Below, one piece after another: positions 55,227 to 63,932 of a stretch of 64,000 nt of DNA. The position numbers and the translations under genes were made by a program. Origin of the DNA: Anaerolineaceae bacterium (GTDB lineage Bacteria; Chloroflexota; Anaerolineae; Anaerolineales; Anaerolineaceae); the NCBI GenBank assembly GCA_011620555.1, contig WOYY01000025.1, forward strand, positions 35,843-99,842. The letters run 5' to 3'. How positions within the stretch are numbered: position 1 is the stretch's first letter; every line of letters starts with the position of its first letter. The notes beneath the pieces are model-generated. The model ran no database searches, was not told the origin of the DNA, and worked only from the letters and a program-made list of their open reading frames with translations.

Positions 55227-55324
55227 TTCCCCGAGGAGGTTGCATGCGATCTGAGCGATAAAAAACGAGACAGCAAGCCAACGTATTGGAATAACCAGAT
55301 TTTATTTATTTTTGAGGAGAAAAA

Positions 55325-56062
55325 ATGAAACAGAAAGTTTTAGTGACAATGATTGCCGTTCTGGCCCTCGGCCTTCTGGCCTCCTGCGCCAAATCATCTG
55401 ATGCACTGGTCGTTGCAACAGATGCCGCCTTCCCGCCCTTTGAAATGATTGACGAAGAGACAAAAGAGATCGTTGGGTTCGATATCGACCTGATGAACGC
55501 CATTGCCGAAAAAGCGGACCTGGACATCGTCTTCCAAAACGTCGCCTGGGACCCGCTGCTGGCGGGCATGGCGGATTGCCAATATGATATGGCTATTTCC
55601 GGCATGACCATCACGCCCGCGCGGGCTGAACAATTCAGCTTTTCAGATCCCTACATCAACGCCGGCCAGATCGTCACCGTCCAGGCGGACAACACCACCA
55701 TCAACGGCCCTGAGGACCTGGTTGGTCTGACCGTCGGCGCCCAGATCGGCACCACTGGCGCCATGGAAATTGAAGCCATTGCCGACACCACGCTCAAAAT
55801 TTACGATACCTATGAACTCGCTTTCCTCGATCTTGCCAATGGGCAGGTGGACGCAGTGGTCGCGGACTATCCCACGGCTGTGGCTTTCGTCAGCAACACC
55901 GCCGCCAATCTAAAAGTTGTCGGCGATGTCTTCACCGATGAAGGCTATGGCGTGGCATTTTGCCTGGGCAACACTGAACTGATTGACCAGGTCAATGCAG
56001 CCATCGCAGAGCTTCAGGCCGAAGGCTTCATCGACGAGCTAGTTGCCAAATGGTACAACTAG
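55325..56062 (+). CDS. Polar amino acid ABC transporter, solute-binding lipoprotein
   Basis: A 245 aa family 3 binding protein (HisJ/GlnH type). The signal MKQKVLVTMIAVLALGLLASC carries lipobox LASC. The mature protein has VATDAAFPPFEMIDEE (ligand loop), GFDIDLMNAIAEKADLDI, YDMAISGMTITPARAEQFSFSDPY (the Arg that holds the amino acid carboxylate) and VGAQIGTTG. A strong GAGGAG ribosome site precedes the ATG. Glutamine, arginine or a related amino acid is likely; the exact ligand cannot be read. It leads a three-gene importer operon. Confidence 0.94.
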   Translation: MKQKVLVTMIAVLALGLLASCAKSSDALVVATDAAFPPFEMIDEETKEIVGFDIDLMNAIAEKADLDIVFQNVAWDPLLAGMADCQYDMAISGMTITPARAEQFSFSDPYINAGQIVTVQADNTTINGPEDLVGLTVGAQIGTTGAMEIEAIADTTLKIYDTYELAFLDLANGQVDAVVADYPTAVAFVSNTAANLKVVGDVFTDEGYGVAFCLGNTELIDQVNAAIAELQAEGFIDELVAKWYN

Positions 56063-56094
56063 CGATTTAGGGGTTATCCAATCCACTTGGTTCT

Positions 56095-56126
56095 CCCTCT
56101 CGCCAGGGTTCGCCTTGGCGAGAGGG
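56095..56126 (+). other. Stem-loop between binding-protein and permease genes
   Basis: CCCTCTCGCCA and TGGCGAGAGGG form an 11 bp stem with a 10 nt loop, 32 nt after the binding-protein stop and before the permease ribosome site. No T-run follows. Confidence 0.85.
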
Positions 56127-56142
56127 CTAAGAAAGAGTTCCT

Positions 56143-56955
56143 ATGCAAATCCGAAAAGAACTGGAAAAAGTCCCCGGTTTCGAGGTTGCCAACCACCAGA
56201 TCGACAGCTGGTGGTGGCTGGTCGCGGCGGTCGTCGCGATTGTTGCCCTCCTGGCAGGTCTCGAACCCGATCCCTACTGGCGGATTATTAAATTCGTCAG
56301 CGATGGCTTGCTGGTGACCGTTGGCGTCACCATCACCGCCTTTATCCTGACCCTGGTCCTGGGTCTGCTCACGGCGTTGGGCCGACTCTCGAACAACGGT
56401 TTTGTCCGTTGGTTCACCACCATTTACGTTGAAGTTGCCCGGGGGGTTCCACTCCTTGTCCAATTGTTGTTCTGGTATTTTGCTTTTCCTTCAATTATTC
56501 AAGCATTAGGGCGGCTGATCAGCTACGAACCCTTTGAACATTACCTGGCCAACCCTTTTGTGATGGCCATCTTGGGCCTGACCTTCTGCTATTCCGCTTA
56601 CATGAGCGAAATCTACCGGGCGGGAATCCAGAGCGTCCCCAAAGGCCAAAACGAGGCGGCCCGCAGCCTGGGCATGACCCACAATCAGTCCATGCGCTAT
56701 GTGATCCTGCCCCAGGCCTTCCGCACGGTCCTTCCGCCGGTGGGCAATGAGTTCATTTCCCTGCTGAAAGATTCTTCCCTGGTGAGTGTGGTTTCTGTGG
56801 CCGATATCACCCGACGGGGCCGGGAGTTCATGGCGGCCAGCTTCCTGCCGGTTGAAACCTGGATGATGATCGCCCTGATCTATCTTATCATGACCCTCAT
56901 CTCCGCCCGAGTCGTTGCCTGGATCGAACGAAAAACTCAAACGGAGGCCCGCTGA
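56143..56955 (+). CDS. Polar amino acid ABC transporter permease
   Basis: A 270 aa HisMQ-family permease. The first helix is [17 protein letters not shown], followed by [23 protein letters not shown] and the family signature [16 protein letters not shown]. The cytoplasmic EAA loop reads [33 protein letters not shown], an excellent match. The homodimer forms the channel. The ATG is preceded by AAAGAGTTCCT; a hairpin lies upstream. The stop is 1 nt before the ATPase gene. Confidence 0.94.
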   Translation: MQIRKELEKVPGFEVANHQIDSWWWLVAAVVAIVALLAGLEPDPYWRIIKFVSDGLLVTVGVTITAFILTLVLGLLTALGRLSNNGFVRWFTTIYVEVARGVPLLVQLLFWYFAFPSIIQALGRLISYEPFEHYLANPFVMAILGLTFCYSAYMSEIYRAGIQSVPKGQNEAARSLGMTHNQSMRYVILPQAFRTVLPPVGNEFISLLKDSSLVSVVSVADITRRGREFMAASFLPVETWMMIALIYLIMTLISARVVAWIERKTQTEAR

Positions 56956-56956
56956 A

Positions 56957-57700
56957 ATGACCACCCCTTCCCCCACCCCCATTATCCAAATTGAAAACCT
57001 GCATAAACACTATGGAGAGACTGCCGCGCTCAACGGCGTCAGTTTGAATGTTTACCCCGGTGAAGTTGTGCTGATCATCGGCCCTTCCGGCTCGGGCAAG
57101 TCCACCCTCCTGCGGTGCATCAACCGCTTGGAGACCTTCCAGGCGGGTTCCGTCTGCGTGGATGACATCCCCCTGACCACGGCGGAAAACATCAATGCAA
57201 TCCGCACCGAGGTCGGCATGGTCTTCCAGTCCTTCAACCTTTTCCCCCACCTGACGGTGCTGGAAAATGTGACCATCGCCCAGAAGGTCGTCCGCAAGCG
57301 CAGCCCCGAGGAAGCCGAAGAGATCGGCCGAGCGCTGCTCGCCAAGGTCGGCATTCCCGAAAAAGAGAATGACTATCCCGGCCAGCTTTCCGGCGGCCAG
57401 CAGCAGCGGGTGGCCATCGCCCGAGCGCTCGCGATGAACCCCAAGATCATGCTTTTTGACGAACCCACCAGTGCGCTGGACCCAGAGATGATCCAAGAGG
57501 TTTTGGATGTCATGCTCCAGCTGGCCAAAGAGGGGATGACGATGGTGGTCGTCTCCCATGAAATGGGCTTCGCCCGGGCCGCGGCGGACCGCGCCGTCTT
57601 GATGGATGAGGGCCTGATCGTTGAAGAAGCCGTACCGGATGTGCTTTTCAGCAACCCCACCCAGGACCGAACCAAGGCCTTCCTGAGCAAGATCCTTTAA
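56957..57700 (+). CDS. Polar amino acid ABC transporter ATPase, GlnQ type
   Basis: I start this at 56957 ([20 protein letters not shown]), one base after the permease stop, with CGGAGG upstream; the track start at 56915 lies in the permease gene. The 247 aa subunit has [18 protein letters not shown] (Walker A), [13 protein letters not shown] (Q-loop), [15 protein letters not shown] (signature), [14 protein letters not shown] (Walker B) and VVSHEMGFA (His switch). These are typical of GlnQ/HisP. It energises the importer encoded by the two preceding genes and ends the operon at a terminator. Confidence 0.96.
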   Translation: MTTPSPTPIIQIENLHKHYGETAALNGVSLNVYPGEVVLIIGPSGSGKSTLLRCINRLETFQAGSVCVDDIPLTTAENINAIRTEVGMVFQSFNLFPHLTVLENVTIAQKVVRKRSPEEAEEIGRALLAKVGIPEKENDYPGQLSGGQQQRVAIARALAMNPKIMLFDEPTSALDPEMIQEVLDVMLQLAKEGMTMVVVSHEMGFARAAADRAVLMDEGLIVEEAVPDVLFSNPTQDRTKAFLSKIL

Positions 57701-57728
57701 AACTTAGCAAAGTGAATACCCCTAAAAA

Positions 57729-57761
57729 CCGCTTTGATCCGCCTCTCAAAGTGGCTTTTAA
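57729..57761 (+). terminator. Terminator of the amino acid ABC operon
   Basis: CCGCTTTGA and TCAAAGTGG form a 9 bp stem (one G-U pair) with an 8 nt loop, followed by CTTTTAAT, 28 nt after the ATPase stop. Confidence 0.65.
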
Positions 57762-57803
57762 TGCTATGATTTAATCTCAACCAAAATAAGGCAAAGGAGC
57801 ATC

Positions 57804-58265
57804 ATGAAGATTGCGATTGGAAGCGATCACGCTGCTTATGAATTGAAAGAGATCATCATCCAACACCTCAAAGATCGCGGAATTGAAGTTTTGGATCTGG
57901 GTACCCACTCCCCGGAGCGCACCCATTACCCGGTTTACGGCCAGCGGGTGGGCAAAGCCGTGGCGAATGGCGACGCGGACCTGGGCATTACCATCTGCGG
58001 TACGGGAATCGGGATCGGCATCTCCGCCGGCAAGGTCAAAGGCATCCGGGCGGCCATTGTCAGCGACACCTACTCGGCCCGGATGGCCCGCCAGCACAAC
58101 AACGCCAACGTGCTGTCCTTCGGCGCCCGCGTGGTTGGCCCCGGCCTGGCAGAGGATATTGTGGACTCCTTCCTCGACCATGAATTCGAAGGCGGCCGGC
58201 ATGCTACCCGCGTGGACCTGATCGCCGACATTGACGCTGGCGAGGACATCACTGAGATGTCATAA
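57804..58265 (+). CDS. rpiB: Ribose 5-phosphate isomerase B
   Basis: This enzyme interconverts ribose 5-phosphate and ribulose 5-phosphate in the pentose phosphate pathway. The 153 aa sequence starts MKIAIGSDHAAYELKEII (phosphate and catalytic-site residues). It contains TICGTGIGIGISAGKVKGIRAA, where the Cys is the catalytic base, and RQHNNANVLSFGARVVG. A good AAAGGAG ribosome site lies upstream. LacAB-like sugar isomerases are related, but the CGTGIG motif and length fit RpiB. It is a single-gene unit ending at a terminator. Confidence 0.95.
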   Translation: MKIAIGSDHAAYELKEIIIQHLKDRGIEVLDLGTHSPERTHYPVYGQRVGKAVANGDADLGITICGTGIGIGISAGKVKGIRAAIVSDTYSARMARQHNNANVLSFGARVVGPGLAEDIVDSFLDHEFEGGRHATRVDLIADIDAGEDITEMS

Positions 58266-58288
58266 CCCTGATTTCCGGGGATAAAAAT

Positions 58289-58316
58289 AAACCAGCCAAG
58301 CGGCTGGTTTTTTTAT
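58289..58316. terminator. Bidirectional terminator between rpiB and the PHP gene
   Basis: AAACCAGCC-AAGC-GGCTGGTTT is a perfect 9 bp hairpin, with TTTTTATTT on the plus side and TTATTTTTAT on the minus side. It lies between two convergent genes. Confidence 0.92.
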
Positions 58317-58996
58317 TTAACCTCTGGGGATTGACGTCTTTTCTTCGTCAGCGCCGAATGGCGTGAGATCAGGCGGACATAGGGCGGAGATAGGCGCCCC
58401 TCGATTTCCGCCGTCCTAAGCGCAGCTCGGAATTCCTCAGCCGTATGAAATTCCGGCAGGGAGAGAGTCGCCGTGCCCAGTTCATAGGCCGAATGGGCAT
58501 CTGAGCCGGCCGTGCCCGCCAGACCGACCTGCCTGGCAAAATCCTGCGCCTGCTTGTTCGGTTCCATCCTCAGGCAACGCGCGTTGAAGACCTCGACGGC
58601 ATCAAGCGCCGGCGCAATGGCTTCCAGATCCGCCGGCTCCCACAATTTGCCGCCTCGGTGGTCAAAGGGATGCGCCACGCTGATCACCGCGCCTTGCGCC
58701 TTCAACCGCCGCACGGCCTCCCCGGGGTTGAGGCCTTCAGGCACCTTTTCCGTCATGAAATAGCCCAAAAGTTCGCCGCTGGTCGTCTGGATCTCTTCGC
58801 CAATGATAATCAGGTCCGGGGCAAGTTTCTGGGCGGCAAAAGCCCCCTCAATCTCATTATGGTCCGTCACAGCCAGGCGGTCGATCCCCAGTTCCCGGGC
58901 GCGTTCGATCAGCCTATCCAAGGGAAGCAGGCTGTCTTTGGAATAACACGTGTGCAGGTGAAGTTCGACCCGGATGGTTGGCGTTGCTGAGTTCAT
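58313..58996 (-). CDS. PHP-domain phosphoesterase
   Basis: A 227 aa metal-dependent phosphoesterase of the polymerase-and-histidinol-phosphatase fold. Metal ligands are ELHLHTCYSKDS (His-x-His), LAVTDHNEIEGA (Asp-His), IIGEEIQT (Glu), VISVAHPFDHRGG (His) and GTAGSDAHSAYELG (Asp-x-His). The short form resembles RNase AM/TrpH-like or PHP-associated proteins acting on nucleotide 3'-phosphates; the substrate is uncertain. Its start overlaps the alanine racemase gene by 4 nt, so the two are coupled, although no metabolic link is evident. The stop codon lies within the edge of the terminator. Confidence 0.9.
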   Translation of the reverse strand: MNSATPTIRVELHLHTCYSKDSLLPLDRLIERARELGIDRLAVTDHNEIEGAFAAQKLAPDLIIIGEEIQTTSGELLGYFMTEKVPEGLNPGEAVRRLKAQGAVISVAHPFDHRGGKLWEPADLEAIAPALDAVEVFNARCLRMEPNKQAQDFARQVGLAGTAGSDAHSAYELGTATLSLPEFHTAEEFRAALRTAEIEGRLSPPYVRLISRHSALTKKRRQSPEVK

Positions 58997-60108
58997 GCGT
59001 TCAAAAAAATGCGGGGCAGGCGATCGGCCAGCCCGCAGACCACTTCATAGTTGATGGTTCCCCAGCATGCCGCCAGGTCTTCCGCGGAGAGCCGGTGGCT
59101 GCCCTGAACGCCTAATAACACCACTTCGTCCCCCACCCGGGCCTCCGGCACGGAATCCAGTTGGAGCATGCACTGGTCCATGCAGACCCGCCCGACGACG
59201 TCGACCCTTTGGCCGCGCACCAGCGCCTGCTGCCCAGGCACTCGCCGGTAGCCATCGCCATAACCCACTGGGATCACGCCGATCCGTTCCTCGCCCTGAG
59301 TCTTGTACTGGTGCCCATAGCTGACGCCGTGCCCCGGCGGCAAAAGCCGCAGGGAGGTGAGCCTGGCTTTCCAGGTCAGCGCGGGGCGGAACTCGGACGG
59401 CAAGGGGGACTCGGGCGACGGGGTCAGGCCGTAGAGTGCGATTCCCGGCCGGACCATATCGAAATAAGTTTGAGGAAAATTGATAATCGCTGCCGAGTTG
59501 GAGGTGTGGACCGTCTTCGGCAGGAGGCCGCGCTGGCGCAGCCCCTCTAACAGAGCAGTGAAGCGGGCTAACTGCTCCTGGGTGGTATTGACATCCGGCT
59601 CATCCGCCCGGGCAAAATGGGTGAAAATCCCATCAATCTCCAGTTTTGCATGGTCGTGATACTCGGCCAGGAATTCCGCCGCCTTTTCAGGGACCATGCC
59701 CAGGCGTCCCATGCCGGTTTCCACCTTGACATGAGCCTTAAGCCGGCCGGGCGCTTTCTGCGCAGCTTCAAGGTAGGCTTTGGCCATCTGAGGATCATAA
59801 ATCGCCACGTGAATCCCCTGGCGGATGGCTTCCGGGATCAACGCGGGGGGCGTATAGCCCAGGACCATGATCTCCGAGCTGATCCCCTGCTCGCGCAGAA
59901 GCAGGGCTTCCTCAATCCGGGCAACGCCGCACCAATCCGCCCCGGCCTCGATCGCCGCGCGGGCAATCTGGAGCGCGCCATGGCCATAGCCATTCGCCTT
60001 GATCACGGCCATCACCATCGCGTGCGTTCTGCGACTGATCGCACGAACGTTGCTCCGGATCGCGTCCAGGTCAATTTCCAGCCAGGTTGAATAAGCTTGC
60101 GTATCCAT
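58993..60108 (-). CDS. alr: Alanine racemase
   Basis: A PLP enzyme that makes D-alanine for peptidoglycan. I start it at 60108 (MDTQAYSTWLEIDLDAIRSN), the usual family beginning; the track start at 60144 adds 12 residues. The PLP lysine is in VMAVIKANGYGHGA, followed by GVARIEEALLLRE. The PLP-phosphate region includes KVETGMGRLG and SNSAAIINFP, and the second catalytic Tyr is in GHGVSYGHQY. VGRVCMDQCMLQLD is also conserved. The 371 aa length is normal. It lies divergent to tgt, with 128 nt between them. Confidence 0.96.
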   Translation of the reverse strand: MDTQAYSTWLEIDLDAIRSNVRAISRRTHAMVMAVIKANGYGHGALQIARAAIEAGADWCGVARIEEALLLREQGISSEIMVLGYTPPALIPEAIRQGIHVAIYDPQMAKAYLEAAQKAPGRLKAHVKVETGMGRLGMVPEKAAEFLAEYHDHAKLEIDGIFTHFARADEPDVNTTQEQLARFTALLEGLRQRGLLPKTVHTSNSAAIINFPQTYFDMVRPGIALYGLTPSPESPLPSEFRPALTWKARLTSLRLLPPGHGVSYGHQYKTQGEERIGVIPVGYGDGYRRVPGQQALVRGQRVDVVGRVCMDQCMLQLDSVPEARVGDEVVLLGVQGSHRLSAEDLAACWGTINYEVVCGLADRLPRIFLNA

Positions 60109-60156
60109 GGGGTGTAGTATAGCCCCCCTTGCCCCAGCTTTCAAGGTTCCAGGCCA

Positions 60157-60184
60157 TTATCAAAGCGGGCAGCTACGGTATAAT
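60157..60184 (+). promoter_or_regulatory. Promoter of tgt
   Basis: A perfect TATAAT (60179-60184) is preceded at 16 nt by TTATCA, a moderate -35. The 5' untranslated part would be about 45 nt. Confidence 0.6.
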
Positions 60185-60236
60185 CAAAAACCTGAATACC
60201 CTTATTGACCAGAAACCCAATGGAAGAAAACGCGAG

Positions 60237-61346
60237 ATGATGGAAAAATCAAAATTCAGCTACGATCTGGTCGCCCAGGATGGCCGCGCCCGAGCCGGCG
60301 TCTTCCACACACCGCATGGCGACATCCCAACCCCGATCTTTGCCCCGGTGGGCACGCAGGCCTCGGTGAAATCCCTCACCCAGCGCCACCTGCAGGAACT
60401 GGATGCCAAGCTGATCCTCTCCAATACTTACCACCTCTACCTGCGGCCGGGCGATGAATTGATCGCCGAGCTGGGCGGCCTGCACCCGTTCATGTCCTGG
60501 GACCGGCCAATCCTGACGGATTCGGGCGGCTTCCAGGTCTTCTCGCTTTCCGACATGCGCCAGGTGGACGAGGACGGCGTGACCTTCAAGAGCCATCTCG
60601 ATGGAGCCACCCACCGCTTAACGCCTGAAAAATCCATCGCGATCCAGGAGAACCTCGGTTCGGACATCATCATGGCTTTTGACGAGTGCGCTGATCCCTA
60701 CCAGCGGGACTACATTGAAGCCGCAATGCACCGCACCCACCGCTGGGCCGAGCGCTGCAAAGCCGCCCAGGCCCGGGATGACCAGGCCCTTTTTGGCATC
60801 GTCCAGGGCGGCATCTATCCCGAACTCCGGGAGCAATCTGCTGAATTTATCCGCTCGCTGGACCTGCCGGGCAATGCTATCGGCGGCCTCTCGGTCGGCG
60901 AGACCAAGGAAGAAATGCACGCCATGCTGGAGATCGTGGACCAGATCCTCCCGCAGGACAAGCCCCGCTACCTGATGGGCGTCGGCACGCCGCAGGACCT
61001 GGTGGAAGGCGTCCGGCGGGGCGTGGACATCTTCGATTGCGTCCTCCCCACCCGCCTGGCCCGCCACTCCGCCGCGATGACTGATTCCGGCCGGCTGAAC
61101 ATGATGAACGCCCAATTCGCCCGGGATGAGCGGCCGATCAGCGCCACCTGCGAGTGCTACACCTGCCAGAATTACTCCCGAGCCTATCTCCGCCACCTGA
61201 TCCAGGCCAAGGAGTTGCTGGCCGGCACGCTACTCTCAATCCACAACATTCACACGCTACTCAGCCTGACCCGCAGGATGCGCCAGTCAATCCTGGATGG
61301 GCAGTTCGATGAATTTGCATATAATTACCTGGCCAACTTCGATTAA
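60237..61346 (+). CDS. tgt: Queuine/preQ1 tRNA-ribosyltransferase (TGT)
   Basis: It exchanges guanine 34 of certain tRNAs for preQ1 in queuosine synthesis. I start at 60237 (MMEKSKFSYDLVAQDG); the track start at 60129 precedes the promoter. ATG at 60240 is also possible. The barrel shows GTQASVKSLTQRHL, LTDSGGFQVFSLSD (Asp proton acceptor), FDECADPY, FGIVQGGIYPELREQ, GGLSVGE and IFDCVLPTRLARH (nucleophile Asp). Zinc ligands are CECYTCQNYSRAYLRHL and LLSIHNIHTL (His). Other queuosine genes are absent here. Confidence 0.97.
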   Translation: MMEKSKFSYDLVAQDGRARAGVFHTPHGDIPTPIFAPVGTQASVKSLTQRHLQELDAKLILSNTYHLYLRPGDELIAELGGLHPFMSWDRPILTDSGGFQVFSLSDMRQVDEDGVTFKSHLDGATHRLTPEKSIAIQENLGSDIIMAFDECADPYQRDYIEAAMHRTHRWAERCKAAQARDDQALFGIVQGGIYPELREQSAEFIRSLDLPGNAIGGLSVGETKEEMHAMLEIVDQILPQDKPRYLMGVGTPQDLVEGVRRGVDIFDCVLPTRLARHSAAMTDSGRLNMMNAQFARDERPISATCECYTCQNYSRAYLRHLIQAKELLAGTLLSIHNIHTLLSLTRRMRQSILDGQFDEFAYNYLANFD

Positions 61347-61361
61347 TCAAAGGAGCCTTCC

Positions 61362-62186
61362 ATGACCCTACTCCAGGCCATCATTCTCGGGATCGTGCAG
61401 GGGCTGACCGAATTCCTCCCGATCTCCAGCTCCGGGCATCTGGTTGCCCTGCCTTTCCTTTTGAACTGGGACCTGCCTGCCAAGCAGATGTTCATCTTCG
61501 ATGTCCTCGTGCAACTCGGCACGCTGGCAGGGGTGATTGTCTATTTCTGGAATGACCTGATCGCAATCCTCAAAGGCTTCTTCCGGGACCTTTTCTCCGG
61601 CAAGCCCTTTGCCAGCCACGAAGCCCGGATGGGCTGGCTGCTGATCGTCGCGACCATCCCCGCGGGGCTGGCCGGCCTCTTCCTGAACGACCTGGTTGAA
61701 CAGGCTTTCTCCTCCCCACTGGCAACCGGAATCGCCCTGCTGGTGACGGCCGTGATGCTGCTGGCCGGTGAAAAGGTCAGCAGGAAAATCGGAGACCTGG
61801 AGGACATCAATTTTGGCACCGCGCTGGTGATGGGCCTGATGCAGGTCCTGGCGCTCTTTCCCGGCATCTCCCGCTCCGGCGCCACCATTTCCGGCGGGAT
61901 GTTCCGCAACCTCAAACGGGAATCCGCCGGTAAATTCTCGTTCCTGATGTCCATCCCGATCATGCTGGCCGCGGGCGGCCTTTCCACCTACCAGATGGTC
62001 ACAGAAGGGTCTGACCTGGCTTCCTTCCTGCCCATCATGCTGGCCGGCTTCCTAACGGCGATGGTCGTGGGCTACCTATCCATCCGCTGGCTGCTCAAGT
62101 TCCTGGTGAACCACTCCCTGGCTTATTTCTCGATCTACTGCGCGGCGCTGGGCAGCCTCATCCTCCTGATCGGCTGGCTGCGGTAA
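61362..62186 (+). CDS. uppP: Undecaprenyl-diphosphatase
   Basis: A membrane phosphatase (UppP/BacA) that recycles undecaprenyl pyrophosphate for cell-wall and polysaccharide synthesis and can cause bacitracin resistance. The 274 aa protein has the two active-site motifs, IVQGLTEFLPISSSGHLVAL (Glu-rich motif 1) and FPGISRSGATISGGM (Ser/Arg motif 2), and about eight hydrophobic segments. The ribosome site is AAAGGAG. It lies 15 nt after tgt, so they are probably one transcript. Confidence 0.97.
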   Translation: MTLLQAIILGIVQGLTEFLPISSSGHLVALPFLLNWDLPAKQMFIFDVLVQLGTLAGVIVYFWNDLIAILKGFFRDLFSGKPFASHEARMGWLLIVATIPAGLAGLFLNDLVEQAFSSPLATGIALLVTAVMLLAGEKVSRKIGDLEDINFGTALVMGLMQVLALFPGISRSGATISGGMFRNLKRESAGKFSFLMSIPIMLAAGGLSTYQMVTEGSDLASFLPIMLAGFLTAMVVGYLSIRWLLKFLVNHSLAYFSIYCAALGSLILLIGWLR

Positions 62187-62190
62187 GGCC

Positions 62191-62925
62191 ATGAAAAGCC
62201 GAATTTGGCTCGGACTGCTCCTGGCTCTGCTGGCCCTCCTGACCGCCTGCGCCCCATCCGCGCCTTCAGACAGCCCCGCTCTGGAAGTGGTCCATTTGCA
62301 GACCACGGCCGCGCTGGCGCGCTGGCTGCCCAAGGCCGCGGATTGCGCCGGCGCGATCCCGAACCTGGGCGTCGCCAGCGAGATCGCCGAACCCGACGCA
62401 CTCAGTCTGGCCAGCGCCGACCTGATCCTGCGCCTGGGCGCCCGCCAGGCCGAAGACCCCTTCACCGCCGTGATGGGGCGCGAAAGCCTGGTCCTGGTCG
62501 CCGGAGATCAGGTCCCCGTCCGTTCGCTCTCCATTGACACCCTGCAATCGCTCTATGCGGGAGACTGGACACGGTGGTCAGAGCTGCCGGAAGCGGACAG
62601 CACTGCTGCGGACCTCCCCGTCATCCTGCTGAGCTACCCGGCAGGGCATGAATTGGAAGCCCTCTTCTCCCAGACCTATCTCGGAGGCTCGCCGATCCTC
62701 GGCAGCCCCCAGCCCTATGCCTCCCCGGAGGGACTGGCCGAGAGGCTGAACGCCAGCCCCGGCGCCATCGGCTACACTCTTTCCAGCCTCGTTCCCGTGG
62801 GTTACCGGACGGTCCCGGTGACCGGCCTGGCAGCCGACCCCGTTTTCTACGTCCTGGCGGTCACGGCCGAAGAACCGACAGGCGAGCTACGGCAGCTTTT
62901 GCTCTGCCTGCAAAATGCCGAGTGA
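62191..62925 (+). CDS. Small PBP-like lipoprotein of unknown ligand
   Basis: A 244 aa lipoprotein with the signal MKSRIWLGLLLALLALLTAC. The following sequence suggests a short phosphate-binding (PstS-like) or type 2 periplasmic fold: ESLVLVAGDQVPVRSLSIDTLQSLYAGDWTRW is like the 'nnl..dl..if.G...W' region of PstS proteins, and GHELEALFSQTYLGG and SPGAIGYTLSSLVPVGY also fit. Residues 40-90 are unusually poor in ligand motifs, so the protein may be only distantly related. It begins 5 nt after uppP and was probably cotranscribed with it. Its last 39 bases overlap the convergent methyltransferase gene. Confidence 0.75.
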   Translation: MKSRIWLGLLLALLALLTACAPSAPSDSPALEVVHLQTTAALARWLPKAADCAGAIPNLGVASEIAEPDALSLASADLILRLGARQAEDPFTAVMGRESLVLVAGDQVPVRSLSIDTLQSLYAGDWTRWSELPEADSTAADLPVILLSYPAGHELEALFSQTYLGGSPILGSPQPYASPEGLAERLNASPGAIGYTLSSLVPVGYRTVPVTGLAADPVFYVLAVTAEEPTGELRQLLLCLQNAE

Positions 62926-63744
62926 ATCGATCAGCCCCGGCAGATGGCTGGCGAGGAAAGCCCCGGTTTCCTTCCTGATCCTGATTCCCCCATCCTTTGC
63001 GATCTTCTGGTTAAAAAAGTCCAGCATCGCCGCCGCTTTCTGGTTGGAGATGTCATCTTCCACGTCCCACAACGAAAAAGCGTAACTGACCAGCGCCTGG
63101 CCCTTTGTCACCCAGAGGTCCGACTCATACAAATCCAGCCGTACCTCAGCGAACTGTGAGGTCAGGCGATCCCAGCCATTTTGCAGGCTGAAACGCCGGC
63201 GGTCGCTGTCGGGAATCCTGAAACCCGGCTGGAACTCCTCAAGCAGGGTATACAAATCCACCATGTGGGTTGCGCCGTTGGTCGCGGCGATAAAAAGCCC
63301 ATCGGGTTTGAGCGCCCGGGCGCATTCCGCGACGGCCAGTTCAATGGTTGGAACGTGGTAAAGCATGTGGTTCGCGGTCACCCGGTCATAGCGGGCATCC
63401 TGAAAGGGCAAATCCTGGGCATCGCCGCTCAGATAATTGAAACGCCAGTCCGCCGCGCCCATCCCCGCGCGCCCGCTCCTGAGCATCCCGATCGAAAGGT
63501 CCATCAGGTCAAACCGGGCGGAATTTGGGAACAAAGCCGCATTGGCCTGCCACTGGGTCGCATTCCCGCAGCCCACCGCCAGGACTTGCTGACCTTCACC
63601 CACCGCGAGGTGTTGGTAGACCCAGGTTGTCCAGGGCACAGACGCCGTGCTGTAAAGGTCATGCAAAGCGATCCTGGAATTCAAATTGTTCGGTGAACGG
63701 TACTGCTCGCCTTTTAAATACGCCTGATCGGTGAACTTGCTCAT
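62887..63744 (-). CDS. Class I SAM-dependent methyltransferase
   Basis: A 285 aa methyltransferase with the Rossmann motif QVLAVGCGNATQW (motif I; the usual LDVGCG reads LAVGCG), the acidic strand DLMDLS (motif II), and SGDAQDLPFQDARYDRVTANHMLYHVPTIELAVAECARALKPDG (motifs II-III), typical of the Methyltransf_11/UbiE group. The substrate is unknown. It is convergent with the lipoprotein gene, the two ends overlapping by 39 nt. The region upstream (63745-63932) holds the start of this gene and the cold-shock promoter. Confidence 0.9.
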   Translation of the reverse strand: MSKFTDQAYLKGEQYRSPNNLNSRIALHDLYSTASVPWTTWVYQHLAVGEGQQVLAVGCGNATQWQANAALFPNSARFDLMDLSIGMLRSGRAGMGAADWRFNYLSGDAQDLPFQDARYDRVTANHMLYHVPTIELAVAECARALKPDGLFIAATNGATHMVDLYTLLEEFQPGFRIPDSDRRRFSLQNGWDRLTSQFAEVRLDLYESDLWVTKGQALVSYAFSLWDVEDDISNQKAAAMLDFFNQKIAKDGGIRIRKETGAFLASHLPGLIDSLGILQAEQKLP

Positions 63745-63836
63745 GCGCCCTCCGCAGTCACAGGTCTGAAATTCATGCTCCCACCTGCCCCCATTCTATC
63801 ATTGAACCCGAGGGCAGCTCTCAAAATGGGCCTTGC

Positions 63837-63865
63837 TTGACACTGACTTTCAAAGGGATTATATT
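63837..63865 (+). promoter_or_regulatory. Promoter of the cold-shock gene
   Basis: A perfect TTGACA (63837-63842) and TATATT (63860-63865) are spaced by 17 nt. The transcript would have an untranslated leader of about 60 nt, as is common for csp genes. Confidence 0.8.
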
Positions 63866-63932
63866 TAGCAAGCATCCCAAAAATGCAGGATGCGTGGAAC
63901 TTTAAAAAATCCTAGTCAGATGGAGTATCAGC

